DNA of 64,000 nucleotides, taken from the NCBI RefSeq assembly GCF_004664715.2, contig NC_051068.1, forward strand, positions 14,396,798 to 14,460,797, written 5' to 3'. Below, piece after piece: positions 1 through 10,432 of this stretch. The position numbers and the translations under genes were made by a program. The first letter of the stretch is position 1; every line of letters begins with the position of its first letter. The notes under the pieces were generated by a model that was given only the letters and a program-made list of their open reading frames with translations, had not been told where the DNA came from and did not search any database. The stretch comes from Peromyscus leucopus. Lineage: Eukaryota > Chordata > Mammalia > Rodentia > Cricetidae.

Positions 1-210
1 AAAATGATGTCAAGCTTACTGACAGAATGGCTGGTTTTCTCTTCCCCGGCAGAAATGTATTTGCTGGTTCTACAATCAGCATTGTTCTTTGGATTCAAGA
101 GTGCTTCCTAGGGGGTTTGAGAAAGTGTGGGAGAAAAATATTTCTGAGAAAATAAGCAAGCATTTGATTTTATGGAAAAATAAAAGAGTGTTAAAGAGAC
201 ACAAACATAG
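1..210. other. Single-copy noncoding DNA, nothing recognised
   Basis: No repeat, splice-flanked frame or RNA signature is visible. The frame crossing its right edge owes its length to the adjoining B1 and is not a gene. Confidence 0.5.
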
Positions 211-333
211 GCAGAGCCAGGCGGATCTCTGTGAGTTCAAGGCCAGCCTGGGCTACCAAGTGAGCTCCAGGAAAGGCGCAAAGCTGCACAGAGAAACCCT
301 GTCTCGGGAAAAACAAAAAAAGAGAGAGAGAGA
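211..333 (+). mobile_element. B1 SINE, 5'-truncated
   Basis: Begins inside the B1 body at 'gcagagccaggcggatctct' and runs through the diagnostic 'aggaaaggcgcaaagc' and 'gagaaaccctgtctc' segments to an A-rich tail passing into GA repeats. The 5' Pol III promoter part is missing. The tail wording is typical of cricetid B1 copies. No clear target duplication was found. Confidence 0.85.
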
Positions 334-2857
334 CACATGCAACAAACTGGCCATGATAAAATTTACTTTAAAGTTGGAGTAAGCGAAAACACATCTAGCT
401 TGTGGCTTCTTGACCTGTTGCAAAGGACAGGGCTGGTTTGGACTGGAGGCCTGGGCTCTGAGCCAGCCCAGGTGATCATTCAAGATGGGTCACTGCCCAA
501 AGTGGGCTGGTAGCAGTGAGAAGACAGTGCCCTCTCGGCAGCTGGGAAGTGGCTTTGCAGGTCGGAGGTGCTTTGTGGCACAAGGTATTTTAGGACCGTG
601 TCACCAGGAAGAGGTGACTTGTGAGTATCACAGCCATTGCGACTTGTGTTACCAGATACCACACTGCTCATCAACATGGCCGTTTAGCCCTATTAACCTC
701 GAAAGAAGCAATGCTTACTTTCCAGATAAGAAAAATGAAGTTTTGTATAAAAAAAAAAAAAGTTAGCTCTTTTGTCCACAGTGATAAATGGTAGCCCATG
801 TTTGAGCCCTGAGCTGGTTGCACTGAGGTGATGGTCTGGTCTGGAGTGGGTCAGGAGGCCTCTCTCTGATAAAGAGTGAGAAGTTGCTCCATGAAAACAG
901 GAGGTAAAATGTGTACCTGGTAACAGTGTAAGTCACACGATGCTGTTACCTTTTGTGCTCGTTCAATTTTTCGTCCTGAGTACCAACATGGCCAAAGCAT
1001 TCTGGGTATTCTGCACATTGGTCCTTCCTTCCTCCAAGCTCTTCACACATCTGGAAAGTCTGTTGGTTTCCTCTCCTGTTTTCACAGCCTGTGGTCTGCA
1101 AGAGGAGGGACTGCTCGCGTAAGCTCTCACTTAGTAGTTGTTGGGTGGGATACTTAATTTAATAACTCAACCACATTGAGCAGCAGAAGAAAATCAGGAA
1201 TTTATTTCCATGGACAAGTATCCATACATTATATTATAATTTAAAATTTTGAAGCAGTTGTTTGTTTATTTTTCCTTTTCTTTTTTGGTGGTTCTTTTGT
1301 TCTTGTTGCACGGTATGTTACTACGTCCAGACCCACTGTCAGACAATCCAATAAGCCAGGTTAGTTCTCTGTTCACACCAAGGCAGCAACGCGAAGAGTT
1401 TAGTGTCACCCTTCACCAGCTCTGTAAGATTTCTCCTTTCGACTATTTCCTGTTAAATTCTGTTTGCATTCTGTGGCACACGGCAGAGTGCTTCTCGGCC
1501 TATATTTTTTTAATTACATTTAGAAACAAGAGTGACTATTGTAGCTAAGCAAGTTCATAATCATGATTCTGAGATTTAAATTCTGTCTTCTTTACTCTGG
1601 CTGTGTATCCACTCATGGGTGTAGAAAACAAGAATATTTTATTCTTGTTCTGATATGTCCTACTAATACATGTTTATGGGAGAAAATTGTCATAGTTATT
1701 AAAAGAGTCTATGACATTTTCTAAAGAGTGTGGGTATTGCCTGCACAGGCTGGCTGAATTCCAATTCGTGTAATTACATTCGGCTGTCTGGTTACCTTAG
1801 CGATTCTCTCTCTTGCTCCCTGGGTCCTCACGGTGGTTAGCTTGGCTCAGATACTCCTGTTTGCTGTCCCTAGCTTTATATAATAGGAGCCAAGGCATTC
1901 TTCTCTTTAGAATTGTATTTTCTATCTAGTCATACACACTTAAAATGTATGCATTTTGAGGCACATAGTCAAGCCTGATTTTCTAATCAGATTTTTTGTT
2001 TTTAGAATAGAGTGGGCCATAGAATTAGGTAGGAAATCGTGATCCTTGGTTTTTCTGTCCTTTGTTATATTAATTATTACTGTGGAAATTTGAGCAATTT
2101 CATAAGTTTATTTAATCTCACCCAACTCTGAACCTTCATAGAATCTGCCAGAACTTCTCTTCTTTTTCTTATAGCCTGTCTTGAGGTAGAACCACTCTTG
2201 GGTTTTATGTTAGACCTTGGGCAAATACCAAAATTCACCATTGGAAGGACTTGCCAATGAGGACTTGTGTAATTGCTCATCAGGCGATGTGAGGATGACA
2301 TTTCCTTCAGGTGTTGTTATTTGCTGTTGGTGGTACAGTCTGGACTTTAAACAGCTGCATGGAATTTATTATGCAAGTTCACAGAATTGTTTCGTTAGAA
2401 ATAAATCCTGTTTCTGGGCCTTGGAAAGTTGCCATGGAGATGGCTGCCTTGGATCCCCCTCTCCCAGTTTAGTTTTGGAAACCCTAAGTATCCAAGCAAG
2501 CCTAACCCAGGTTATCACAAGATTGTTTTAGGATGGAACAAAGCTTCCTGGCCTCCCCCAGAAGACTGAACTCCTGAAAGGGTAATGCAGAGCTCTGTAT
2601 TTGATCCACTGTGCACTGGGTAGATGGCAGCAGTCATGGGTGGGTACCACATCCGAAGCTCCCTCTTCCGACTGAGGAGGAGCATCTTCTCTTTCCCAGT
2701 GAAGGAAGTGCCCTGGAATACAGCCGCCTCAGAATAATATTCTGTAGGGTGGAACTTGAACTGGTTTCATATTTTAAAGTGTAAGAATTAGTATCAATGC
2801 CTTCTATAAGGAAGAAAATGATTTCTAAATGCTCCTTAGCAGATCTTCATGTTGTTT
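334..2857. other. Single-copy noncoding stretch
   Basis: About 2.5 kb without recognisable SINE, LTR or L1 sequence, apart from a short A-run near 750. Frames up to about 100 codons occur on both strands (for example 1249-1548 and 2217-2531), but none has recognisable protein content. I see no function. Confidence 0.5.
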
Positions 2858-2859
2858 TA

Positions 2860-2917
<58 letters not shown>
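2858..2917. repeat. (CA)n microsatellite
   Basis: Nearly pure CA dinucleotide run of about 60 bp with one T interruption near the left end ('acacatacac'). Confidence 0.97.
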
Positions 2918-3243
2918 ACGATTTTATATCTCTACATAAACTCTAGAATTTACAACGGATAGCAAACATATGGTATTTGTCTTTCCAGTCTGACTTATAT
3001 TTTGGTGATCTCAGAGTGCCTGTAAAGATGTTCTCTCATCCTTTAAGCCTGGTCTTGTGGAACCATTGACACATGTGGAGTGCTTTGTAACAGCAAACTT
3101 CCCTTTATCCCTTACTAGTATGAGCCATTCCTGGCCTGGGATGCCTTCAATCCTTCTGGTCTGGTGATTCGAATATATCCTTCTAGATGACAGGGAAAGC
3201 CTAGAGCCTGGAGCAGGTGCTCTCCTCTCAGCTTCTGGCATAC
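2918..3243. other. Single-copy spacer
   Basis: Short stretch between the CA repeat and a 25-bp T run (3244-3268). No feature recognised. Confidence 0.5.
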
Positions 3244-3268
3244 TTTTTTTTTTTTTTTTTTTTTTTTT
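3244..3268. repeat. Poly(T) tract
   Basis: Uninterrupted T run of 25 bases. It may be the reverse complement of a retroposon A-tail, but the sequence to its right does not look like a SINE or L1 body. Confidence 0.9.
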
Positions 3269-3339
3269 GGCATTTGTCTTCTTTCCATGTAGAGATGCTA
3301 TTTTTGCATCTGTCTTTTCTATCAGTGCTGGTGGAACTA

Positions 3340-3636
3340 GATGAGGACTCCATAGATGTCTACATGTTGGATGAGGATTCCATAGATGCCTGTGTGTTGG
3401 ATGAGGGCTCCATAGATGCCTGTGTGTTCGATGAGGACTCCATTGATGTCTGAGTGTTGGATGAGGACTCCATTGATGTCTGAGTGTTGGATGAGGGCTC
3501 CATAGATGCCTGTGTGTTCGATGAGGACTCTAGATGCCTGTGTGTTGGATGAGGACTCCATAGATGCTTGTGTGTTCGATGAGGACTCCATAGATGCTTG
3601 TGTGTTTATGGGGACTCTGTAGATGCCTGTGTGTTC
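3340..3636. repeat. 30-bp minisatellite, about 10 units
   Basis: Ten head-to-tail units beginning 'gatgagg' and carrying 'ccatagatgcctgtgtg' or close variants. Units 1-6 and 8-9 are 30 bp; unit 7 (3520-3547) is 28 bp and unit 10 (3608-3636) is 29 bp. Two alternating unit ends (gtgttg and gtgttc) and an 'attgatgtctgag' variant in units 4 and 5 point to unequal exchange. The 30-bp period keeps frames open on both strands, which explains the repetitive peptides there. Confidence 0.95.
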
Positions 3637-3808
3637 ATGGCAAGCCCACAAAGAGCCACTTCTCCCTTTCTGAGGAGAACTCTTCCCAGGGCTTTAGTCA
3701 GCAACGATGAGGTGCAGGGCTCAATGAGCTGAATAAAGCCACAGCATCTCATGTCTGCATCCACACATTAAATGTGTCTAAGTGTTTGCTATGAAAAGCT
3801 GAATCTGA

Positions 3809-4045
3809 GGTCTGGGGATGTACCTCAAATGGTAGGGTGCTTGTCTAGCATACCCAGATCCCCAAGTTCAATCCCCAGCATCCCATAAAATCAGCCATGG
3901 TAGCACAGGCCTGTAATCCCAGCACTCTGGAGGTGGAGACAGGAAGTTTAGAAGGTCACGGTTATCTTGACCTTCTTAGTGAGTTTGAGACCAGCTTAAA
4001 ATAACAAGAGACCCTATCTAAGAAAAAATTAAAATAAAAAAATGA
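3809..4045 (+). mobile_element. B4-type SINE (ID + B1 dimer)
   Basis: The left part resembles a tRNA-derived ID monomer ('ggtctggggatgtacctcaa', then 'ttcaatccccagca'). The right part is a degenerate B1 body ('ggcctgtaatcccagcact', 'gagaccctatct') with an AT-rich tail. Divergence suggests an old copy. Confidence 0.75.
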
Positions 4046-4121
4046 ATGAATATGATATACAATAAAGACTTAATTGTTCTTGTTCAGCTCTTAGAGTGCT
4101 TTTTCTAAAACATTTATCTCA

Positions 4122-4285
4122 GGCTTGAGATAAGGCCCAACAGTGAAGATCATGCCCTGCTCTTTCAGTGGACCCAGATTCTGTTCCCAGCACCTACATC
4201 AAGAAGCTCACAAATGTCTGTAATTCCAGATCCTTGAGATGATCGGATCACTGTGCAGATTCCGTGAAAACACAAACATACAATC
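4122..4285 (+). mobile_element. Diverged B2/B3-type SINE
   Basis: Faint match to the tRNA-derived B2/B3 body: 'tgttcccagcacctacat', then 'aagctcacaaatgtctgtaa' and 'ttccagatccttgagatgat'. Heavily mutated, so the subfamily is not assigned. Confidence 0.55.
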
Positions 4286-5195
4286 AGAGTGTCATTGTCT
4301 ATGAATTTGAGAGTTGATTATTATACCCCTGAAGGGGCAATGCAGCTTTCTCAGAAGCGCACTGAACTAGGTGGGAAGAAAATAACAATATTCCAGTGAT
4401 AAAGTTGAGCTGACTGGGAGATTTTCAGGGGTGCAACTCTGCCTCACAGAGACTCATAACCACTTTTACAAAAAGGAAAACAGGAGTGGGAGCAGACACA
4501 ATAATGAAGCCAAAATACCAGTAAAGACAAACATTTGAGAGAAGGGAACAGCTGGAAGAAATCTGGATATTCCAAGGCATTTGTCCCTTCCATTCAGGAC
4601 ATGGAGTAAAAACATTTGATGGCAGACAGTCAGGTGTGAAGACACACATCTAAAATCAAGAGAGAGAAGGTGCTGACATTTTATTTTTAAAGCTTCTCTG
4701 TGAGCCTGTGTGCCTTACTAATAAAGGCCAGGAAATGAACTAGTGTTGGGTACTTGAGAAGGAGGAGGGCTGGCATCACTGTATCCCAAAGACAGTAAAG
4801 AAATCTTGAAGCTAAGACCATGGGCTGTGTCCAAATCTGCAGAGGCCTCATCTCCTAGGCTTCAGAGCAAGGCCTTGAGAACCTCCACTAGCGTCTGACT
4901 GAGTGTGCGACTTAGGGCAACTTGTACAATGTCCATGGAAATCAAAGTTCTCATTTGGAAAACAAAATTAAGAGGAACCCATGATGTTTTGTCGGGGTTT
5001 AATTAGGTGAGAACTTATACCAGGTATGATGAATAATTAAGCTCTTGTTTGTAGTGTGCATCTAAAGAAAAGAGCCCCAGCATTGAGGGCTCCTCGAGTT
5101 TGGTAACAAGATGCTTATTCCTGATAATAACAATGCCATAACTTATACAAGGGGACAAGAACATGCATATGGACCTCATTATCAACCACAGCAAG
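4286..5195. other. Single-copy noncoding stretch
   Basis: About 900 bp of mixed sequence before the large minisatellite. No repeat family or gene signature recognised. Confidence 0.5.
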
Positions 5196-5860
5196 AACTG
5201 CAGTTGACTCTGTAGACTAGGACAGAACTGCAGGTGACTCTATAGACCAGGACAGATCTGCAGGTGACTCTCTATAGACCAGGACAGATCTGCAGGTGAC
5301 TGTGTAGACTAGGACAGATCTACAGTTGACTCTATAGACTAGGACAGATCTGCAGGTGACTCTCTATAGACTAGGACAGATCTGCAGGTGACTCTCTATA
5401 GACCAGGACAGATCTGCAGGTGACTCTCTATAGACCAGGACAGATCTGCAGGTGACTATGTAGACTAGGACAGAACTGCAGGTGACTCTATAGACCAGGA
5501 CAGATCTGCAGGTGACTCTCTATAGACCAGGACAAATCTGAAGGTGACTTTCTATAGTCCAGGACAGATCTGCAGGTGACTCTATAGACCAGGACAGATT
5601 TGCAGGTGACTTTATAAACCAGGACAGATCTGCATGTGACTCTATAGACCAGGACAGATCTGCAGGTGACTCTATAGACCAGGACAGATCTGCAGGTGAC
5701 TCTGTAGACCAGGACAGATCTGCAGGTGACTCTGCAGGTGGACTCTGTAGACCAGGACAGATCTGCAGGTGACTGTATAGACCAGGACAGATCTGCAGGT
5801 GACTCTGTAGACCAGGACAGATCTGCAGGTGACTCTGTAGACCAGGACAGATCTGCAGGT
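5196..5860. repeat. 30/32-bp minisatellite, about 22 units
   Basis: Twenty-one full units plus one 12-bp truncated unit (5728-5739). A unit reads 'gactctatagaccaggacag' followed by 'atctgcaggt'. Six units (starting 5266, 5358, 5390, 5422, 5514 and 5546) carry an extra 'CT' and are 32 bp. Most units contain AGATCT, CTGCAG and, across the junction, CAGGTG. The rightmost units are the most uniform. Repetitive peptides in this interval are a by-product of the 30-bp period. Confidence 0.97.
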
Positions 5861-6107
5861 AGGCAGTCTCATTTGCCCATGAGAATATCCCTAGAATCAA
5901 ACAGTTACAAGTTCACCCAGCCCCCTGAAGTGATCAGTTTTAGTTACATCGCTAGTGTCTTCAATTCCAAATGACCAGCACTGCAGCTGAGCCTGTTTTT
6001 GTGCCTTCTAGCTTTTTGTGTTTCAATGTAATCCTCTACACACTCATTGCTAATGTGTTGGTATCCTCACTGAGCTTTCTACTATCTGTGTTTAAGTTAA
6101 CTAAAAT
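5861..6107. other. Single-copy spacer between minisatellite and B1
   Basis: No feature recognised. It ends at the 5' target duplication of the next B1. Confidence 0.5.
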
Positions 6108-6121
6108 AAGAATTAAAGGGG

Positions 6122-6294
6122 TGCCGGGCAGTGGTGGCGCACGCCTTTAATCCCAGCACTCGGGAGGCAGAGCCAGGTGGATCTCTGTGAGTTCGAGGCC
6201 AGCCTGGGCTATCAAGTGAGTCCCAGGAAAGGCGCAAAGCTACACAGAGAAACCCTGTCTCGAAAAACCAAAAAAAAAAAAAAAAAAAAAAAAA
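6122..6294 (+). mobile_element. Full-length B1 SINE with target-site duplication
   Basis: Complete B1 from 'gccgggcagtggtggcgcac' to a long A tail. It is flanked by a perfect 14-bp direct repeat (aagaattaaagggg) at 6108-6121 and 6295-6308. The intact duplication, long A tail and little-changed body suggest a relatively recent insertion. The body has the cricetid form 'aggaaaggcgcaaagctac'. Confidence 0.97.
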
Positions 6295-6308
6295 AAGAAT
6301 TAAAGGGG

Positions 6309-6620
6309 CTGACAAGGTTGCTTGTCGATAAAGAACTTGACATACAAATGTGAGGAGCTGAGCTTGGATCTTCAGGATGAATGTAAAATGCCTCTCGTGG
6401 AGTACAGGCTTATAATCACAGTACTTCAAGAATCTTCCCTACTAACCAGCCAGCTTAGCCAATCAGTGATCTCTGTGTTCATTGAGAGACTGTGTCTCAA
6501 AACTTATGACAGAAAGTGATTGAAGAAGACACCTGATACCCACCCCTGGCTTACACAAATGCATTCTCAAGTACTTACACCCGTACACACAAATGCATGT
6601 ACACTGAAACCCACACACAT
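6309..6620 (+). mobile_element. B4 SINE, diverged
   Basis: Matches the ID-B1 dimer in order: 'gctgacaaggttgcttgtcg', 'aggagctgagcttggatctt', 'ccagccagcttagccaatca', 'gagagactgtgtctcaaaac', and a tail 'gattgaagaagacacctgat' leading into CA/GA-rich sequence. The adjacent B1 inserted at its left edge. Confidence 0.75.
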
Positions 6621-6622
<2 letters not shown>

Positions 6623-6666
<44 letters not shown>

Positions 6667-6711
6667 ATGAGAGAGAGAGAGAGATAGAAAATGAGAGAGA
6701 GGCAGACAGAC

Positions 6712-6762
<51 letters not shown>

Positions 6763-6790
6763 GGCAGGTAGACAGACAGACAGAGAATGA
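6623..6790. repeat. Compound (GA)n / (GATA)n / (GACA) microsatellite
   Basis: A pure GA run at 6623-6662, then interrupted GA and GACA, then GATA repeats at about 6711-6761, and finally GACAGACA. It forms the extended 3' tail of the B4 to the left. Confidence 0.95.
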
Positions 6791-7333
6791 GAGAGGGATT
6801 AAGATATCTTTTAAGATTTCAGATCATTTGAGGACCAGGACAATATAAATTTTGAAGGAACTACTTGAAACACAAATTCACCATAAGAAGCACTTGTGAT
6901 TATTACATTGTAAATAAAAGCTGGGCTCATTCTGACCTTGGCATTCGAGGCAGAGTTGGATGATGGTATTGAAGGAGAGTTATTGGGCAGTGAATTTCAA
7001 TAGCAACATTTTATTTGCTAAACTAGAGCTAGATACTGTGGTGACTGAATTGTTAATTCTTTCTACCTAATTTGTGGACAAATGTTTCAGCAGAAACTTT
7101 TTCAGAAAAGACTAGAAGACTCACAAAAATATATTAGTACATAATCAAACATTTCAGTGATTTCATGCCTGTGTTGTTAGCTGTGCAAGCTGTGAGCATG
7201 TAAAGGTAAGTGTGCATTCTCTAATAGACCTAGCACATTGGTCTTAACATTCCAATGGGCCATAGCATTTGCTTGGCTCTTGGCTTGAACAAAGGGTTTT
7301 ATGGTAGGACTCTTGAAGAAAACAAAGAAAAGA
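6791..7333. other. Single-copy noncoding stretch
   Basis: AT-rich sequence without recognisable repeat or coding content. Confidence 0.5.
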
Positions 7334-7469
7334 GCTCAAGATGGAGCTCAGTTGGTAGAGTACCCACCTACTATGCATGGAGTCCTGGGTTCTGTCCCCA
7401 GAACTACACAAAATGGGCATGGTAGTGTGTGCCTATAATAACAGCATTTAAGAGGTAGAGGCAGGAGGA

Positions 7470-7471
<2 letters not shown>
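7334..7471 (+). mobile_element. ID/B4-type SINE
   Basis: ID-like left part ('gatggagctcagttggtaga', then 'gtcctgggttctgtccccag') joined to a short B1-like segment ('gagccggtggcagg' class, here 'gaggtagaggcaggaggatc') that runs directly into a GT repeat. Confidence 0.7.

Positions 7472-7527
<56 letters not shown>
7472..7527. repeat. (GT)n microsatellite
   Basis: Pure GT dinucleotide run of 56 bp, grown from the 3' part of the SINE at its left. Confidence 0.97.
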
Positions 7528-7529
<2 letters not shown>

Positions 7530-8590
7530 GCCTCAGCCCAGGCATGATGCTAGTTCCCTCTCCATCTGCTGGTTTGGTGGCATCTCTGTGATAGGTATCC
7601 AGACAGGACATCTCCATGCATCTTTCATCTGCTATCCCCTCTCCTCCCCCTCGTGTGCAACTGGTCATCAACTTTGCAAATCTTATCTTTAATTAATAAC
7701 ACCTGAATTTTGTCCTTTCTGTTTCCAGGGCCATGGGTTCAGTCCAGCTACATGCCATGTCCAACCTTGTCTACTGTGTGGGAGTCTACTAGAGTCCAGC
7801 TCTGACCTGCTCCTATCTTTTGAAGGGTTCTTGGGTGGAAGAGAGAGGAATGAGGAAATGAAAGATAGAAAGACAGAAGGAGATGATAAGAAAGACAGAG
7901 ACATGAGATAGCTTCAGGAGGGCCCTGGGTCAATACCCAGTCATCCTTTAGTCAAAAGGACTTTTTATAATATGCTAAGGGGAGAAGCAAAAGACCTCCC
8001 CCTTGCAAGATCAAAGCACACCGTCCAGCCAAGTGTAGACCATTCCAAACACCTGGTAACCATGCTTATGGTCAAATCATCCCATTATGCAGCCCTGCTG
8101 GGTAAAGCAAACTCAGATTCTCTGACCTTGAGTAAGGTCTCACTAGGAAGCCTCTGTGGGCTACCACACGACTGCAATCATCCAAGCATTATCTCAGCCT
8201 TCTGTTTCTTTTCCTTCTAACTCATTCTCTGCAGAGCTGCCTGACTGAGGCTCCTAAAGCATAATTGATAACATCGTTCTACTTGACTAAAACTTTTCAC
8301 AATTTACCCTCTACTGGAAGAACCTCCAGCTATTACCTCAACCTTGTGAGTCTGACTGTGTCTCCTGCTACTCCTCCGGTGCCGGGCATACCTGCTTTTG
8401 TTTCTGGACTGACACTCAGCTAGTGTGTGCAGGTGGGACTGTCTTCCTGTGTGATTGGCCAGTTCAGGCCTTACTAAGTGCAAAGTGTTTTGAATATCCT
8501 CCCCTGCTGAGTAGTAGTTTTGCCCTTTCCCTCTCCAGTTACATGAGTTCCTATTTCTCTGCACTTAGAAGAATCAGTTCATTGCTGGAG
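7528..8590. other. Single-copy noncoding stretch
   Basis: No recognisable repeat family or gene. Frames at 7689-7904, 8304-8564 and 8423-8668 have no recognisable protein content. Confidence 0.5.
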
Positions 8591-8599
8591 ACACTGTCC

Positions 8600-8770
8600 C
8601 CTCATTTTTTTACCCAGGAAATTTGCTTTAATCCTTCAAGATCTACCCAGGCATCAGTCCCTATCTAAAATCATCCTGCTCTCTGTCCACACAGACAGAG
8701 CATTTTCACTGGCCCTTCAACAGCATTTTGAGACCCTAAAACACTATTATACCTCGACTATAGTGTTCTC
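8600..8770 (+). mobile_element. Possible L2 remnant
   Basis: 'taatccttcaagatctaccc' and 'atcagtccctatctaaaatc' resemble the 3' portion of mammalian L2 by eye. The match is weak and unverified. Confidence 0.3.
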
Positions 8771-9324
8771 CTGTTCTACCACAAATATGGCTTGGTGTTT
8801 GGTACGTTGGAAGACCCTTATAAGACATTTTTTTTTTGTTGATCTGACAAGTAGATCTGGAAGAGACTCATGATGTGAGATGCAAACTGAATAGTGAAAA
8901 GTTGATTGGAAAGCATTCCATGGCAGTTTGTTTCATGAGTCAAAACAAAACCAAAAAACAAACATGATATTTATTAGTTACAGACAAGATTCTTACATCC
9001 AGGGTCCTGGTTACATGGTTTCTTACACGTATTTGTTCTGAAATGCTCCATGTGAATCTTAATGTAAGTATGGCTGCAGAAGTCACTGAGAACTTGAGAG
9101 GCAATGTTGTGGGTGTGCTCATGGCTGTGCAGAATTGGTGAAGATAACAGTTAACCCAGCCATTGCAGACACTTCCTCCCTCATCAGGTCGGGGAGGAAG
9201 GCTGTCTGTGAAGCGCCCTCACTCACAATACAACTTGATGCTCTCTTAGCAGACTTTTCCATTTTACTTTTAAACGAAGGCTTTTAATTTATTTCTTATT
9301 TCTTTCTGTGTGCAGGCACGTGCG
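8771..9324. other. Single-copy noncoding stretch
   Basis: Includes a short T run near 8830. Nothing else recognised. Confidence 0.5.
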
Positions 9325-9610
9325 CAGCTGTGTGTTCAAGTGCACATGGGTGAGTGTGCACATGTATGTGAGGGACAGAGGACAGCTTACAACTTAGACT
9401 CTTTTCTTATGCGCTGTCTGTCTTATTTCATGCACGGGTTCTGTCATTGGTGTGGACTTACCGGAGCAGCCTGAGCTAGCCATCAAGGCGCAGAGATGAG
9501 ATCACAAGCACGTGACACCACTCTCAGCTTTTTATGGGGTTGTGAGGACCAAATGCAGGTCCACATGCTTGAAAGACAAGCGCTTCACTGACTGGGCCCA
9601 GCGTCAGTTG
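9325..9610 (-). mobile_element. B4 SINE, antisense, highly diverged
   Basis: The reverse-complement order of a B4 is visible: GT/CA-rich start, 'gtgagggacagaggacagct', 'cagctttttatggggttgtg', 'aaatgcaggtccacatgctt' and 'cttcactgactgggcccagc'. The middle is poorly preserved. Confidence 0.6.
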
Positions 9611-10124
9611 CTCTAAAACATGACTAACCTGGGATACATGAGAAGACTGGGAAGCCTGCTCAGTGAACAAGGAGTGGCATGTGGGTAGTGAGTGCCACAA
9701 GTGGCACTTGTGCATGTGAGAGGTGGCCAGTGCATGCCGAGGCAGGCCTCGAACATGGCCTGCACACTGCTTTGAGGACAGCAGGAAAATAAAAGAATGC
9801 CATTTATGTCATTAATACTTGGATATATTTGCCTTGTGATGGAATGATAATTCTTTTACTATATTGATTAAGTAAAATATACTATCTGGATTGATTCCAC
9901 CTTTCTGTTTGCTTTTTAACTGTGGTCCCTACAACATTCAGAGTCTAGTATATGGTCCACACTATCTTCCTATTGGGTGGCCCTTGGATGTTTTGCTTAC
10001 TTAACAATCAGACCGAAGTCATTTAGTTAGCACTCAGTATAGGGGTAGTTATGCTAAGTGCTAAAATCTTTTGTGTTCTCTGAGTGGCAGCATTTGGATA
10101 GCATCATGTGGCTTCAGACTATCT
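9611..10124. other. Single-copy noncoding stretch
   Basis: No feature recognised between two antisense B4 elements. Confidence 0.45.
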
Positions 10125-10125
10125 C

Positions 10126-10186
<61 letters not shown>

Positions 10187-10196
10187 GTATATGTAT
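10125..10196. repeat. (TATGTG)n hexanucleotide repeat
   Basis: About twelve copies of TATGTG in phase, passing into TATG/TATA at the right edge. The six-base period keeps frames open across it on both strands. Confidence 0.95.
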
Positions 10197-10197
10197 A

Positions 10198-10432
10198 GGA
10201 GGCCATAGAACAGGCTCCATCCTCAGGTGCCGTCCACTTTTCTTTTGGGGACAGGGCCACTTCCTCGCCTGGAACTTGCTGGTAGGCTAGGCTGGCTGGC
10301 CAGCGAGTCTCCTCTTCCCCAGGGCTAGAATTACAGCATGCACAACACACCTTTTAAAAATGTGTGCTGTGGGTGAACATTGGTCTTCTTGCTTGCAGAA
10401 GACTTTACCAACTCAACCACCCCCTTAGTCAC
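10198..10432 (-). mobile_element. B4 SINE, antisense
   Basis: Reverse-complement B4 landmarks in order: 'gaggccatagaacaggctcc', 'taggctaggctggctggcca', 'ccccagggctagaattacag', and a terminal tRNA-like part 'gactttaccaactcaaccac'. The hexanucleotide repeat occupies its A-tail position. Confidence 0.85.

Noticed and set aside
1249..1548. Short secreted or membrane protein suggested by a hydrophobic start
   Set aside because: The hydrophobic run comes from a T-rich tract; the remainder is unrecognisable.
3217..3651. Aspartate/serine-rich and threonine/glutamine-rich repeat proteins on both strands
   Set aside because: They are translations of the 30-bp minisatellite; the period keeps frames open with no independent coding evidence.
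5196..5860. Tandem 5' splice sites (each unit has CAG|GTGACT)
   Set aside because: A resemblance to donor sites follows from the CAGGTGAC junction alone; there is no acceptor or exon context.
5520..5974. Repeat proteins over the second minisatellite (both strands)
   Set aside because: Same period artefact; several conflicting frames are open at once.
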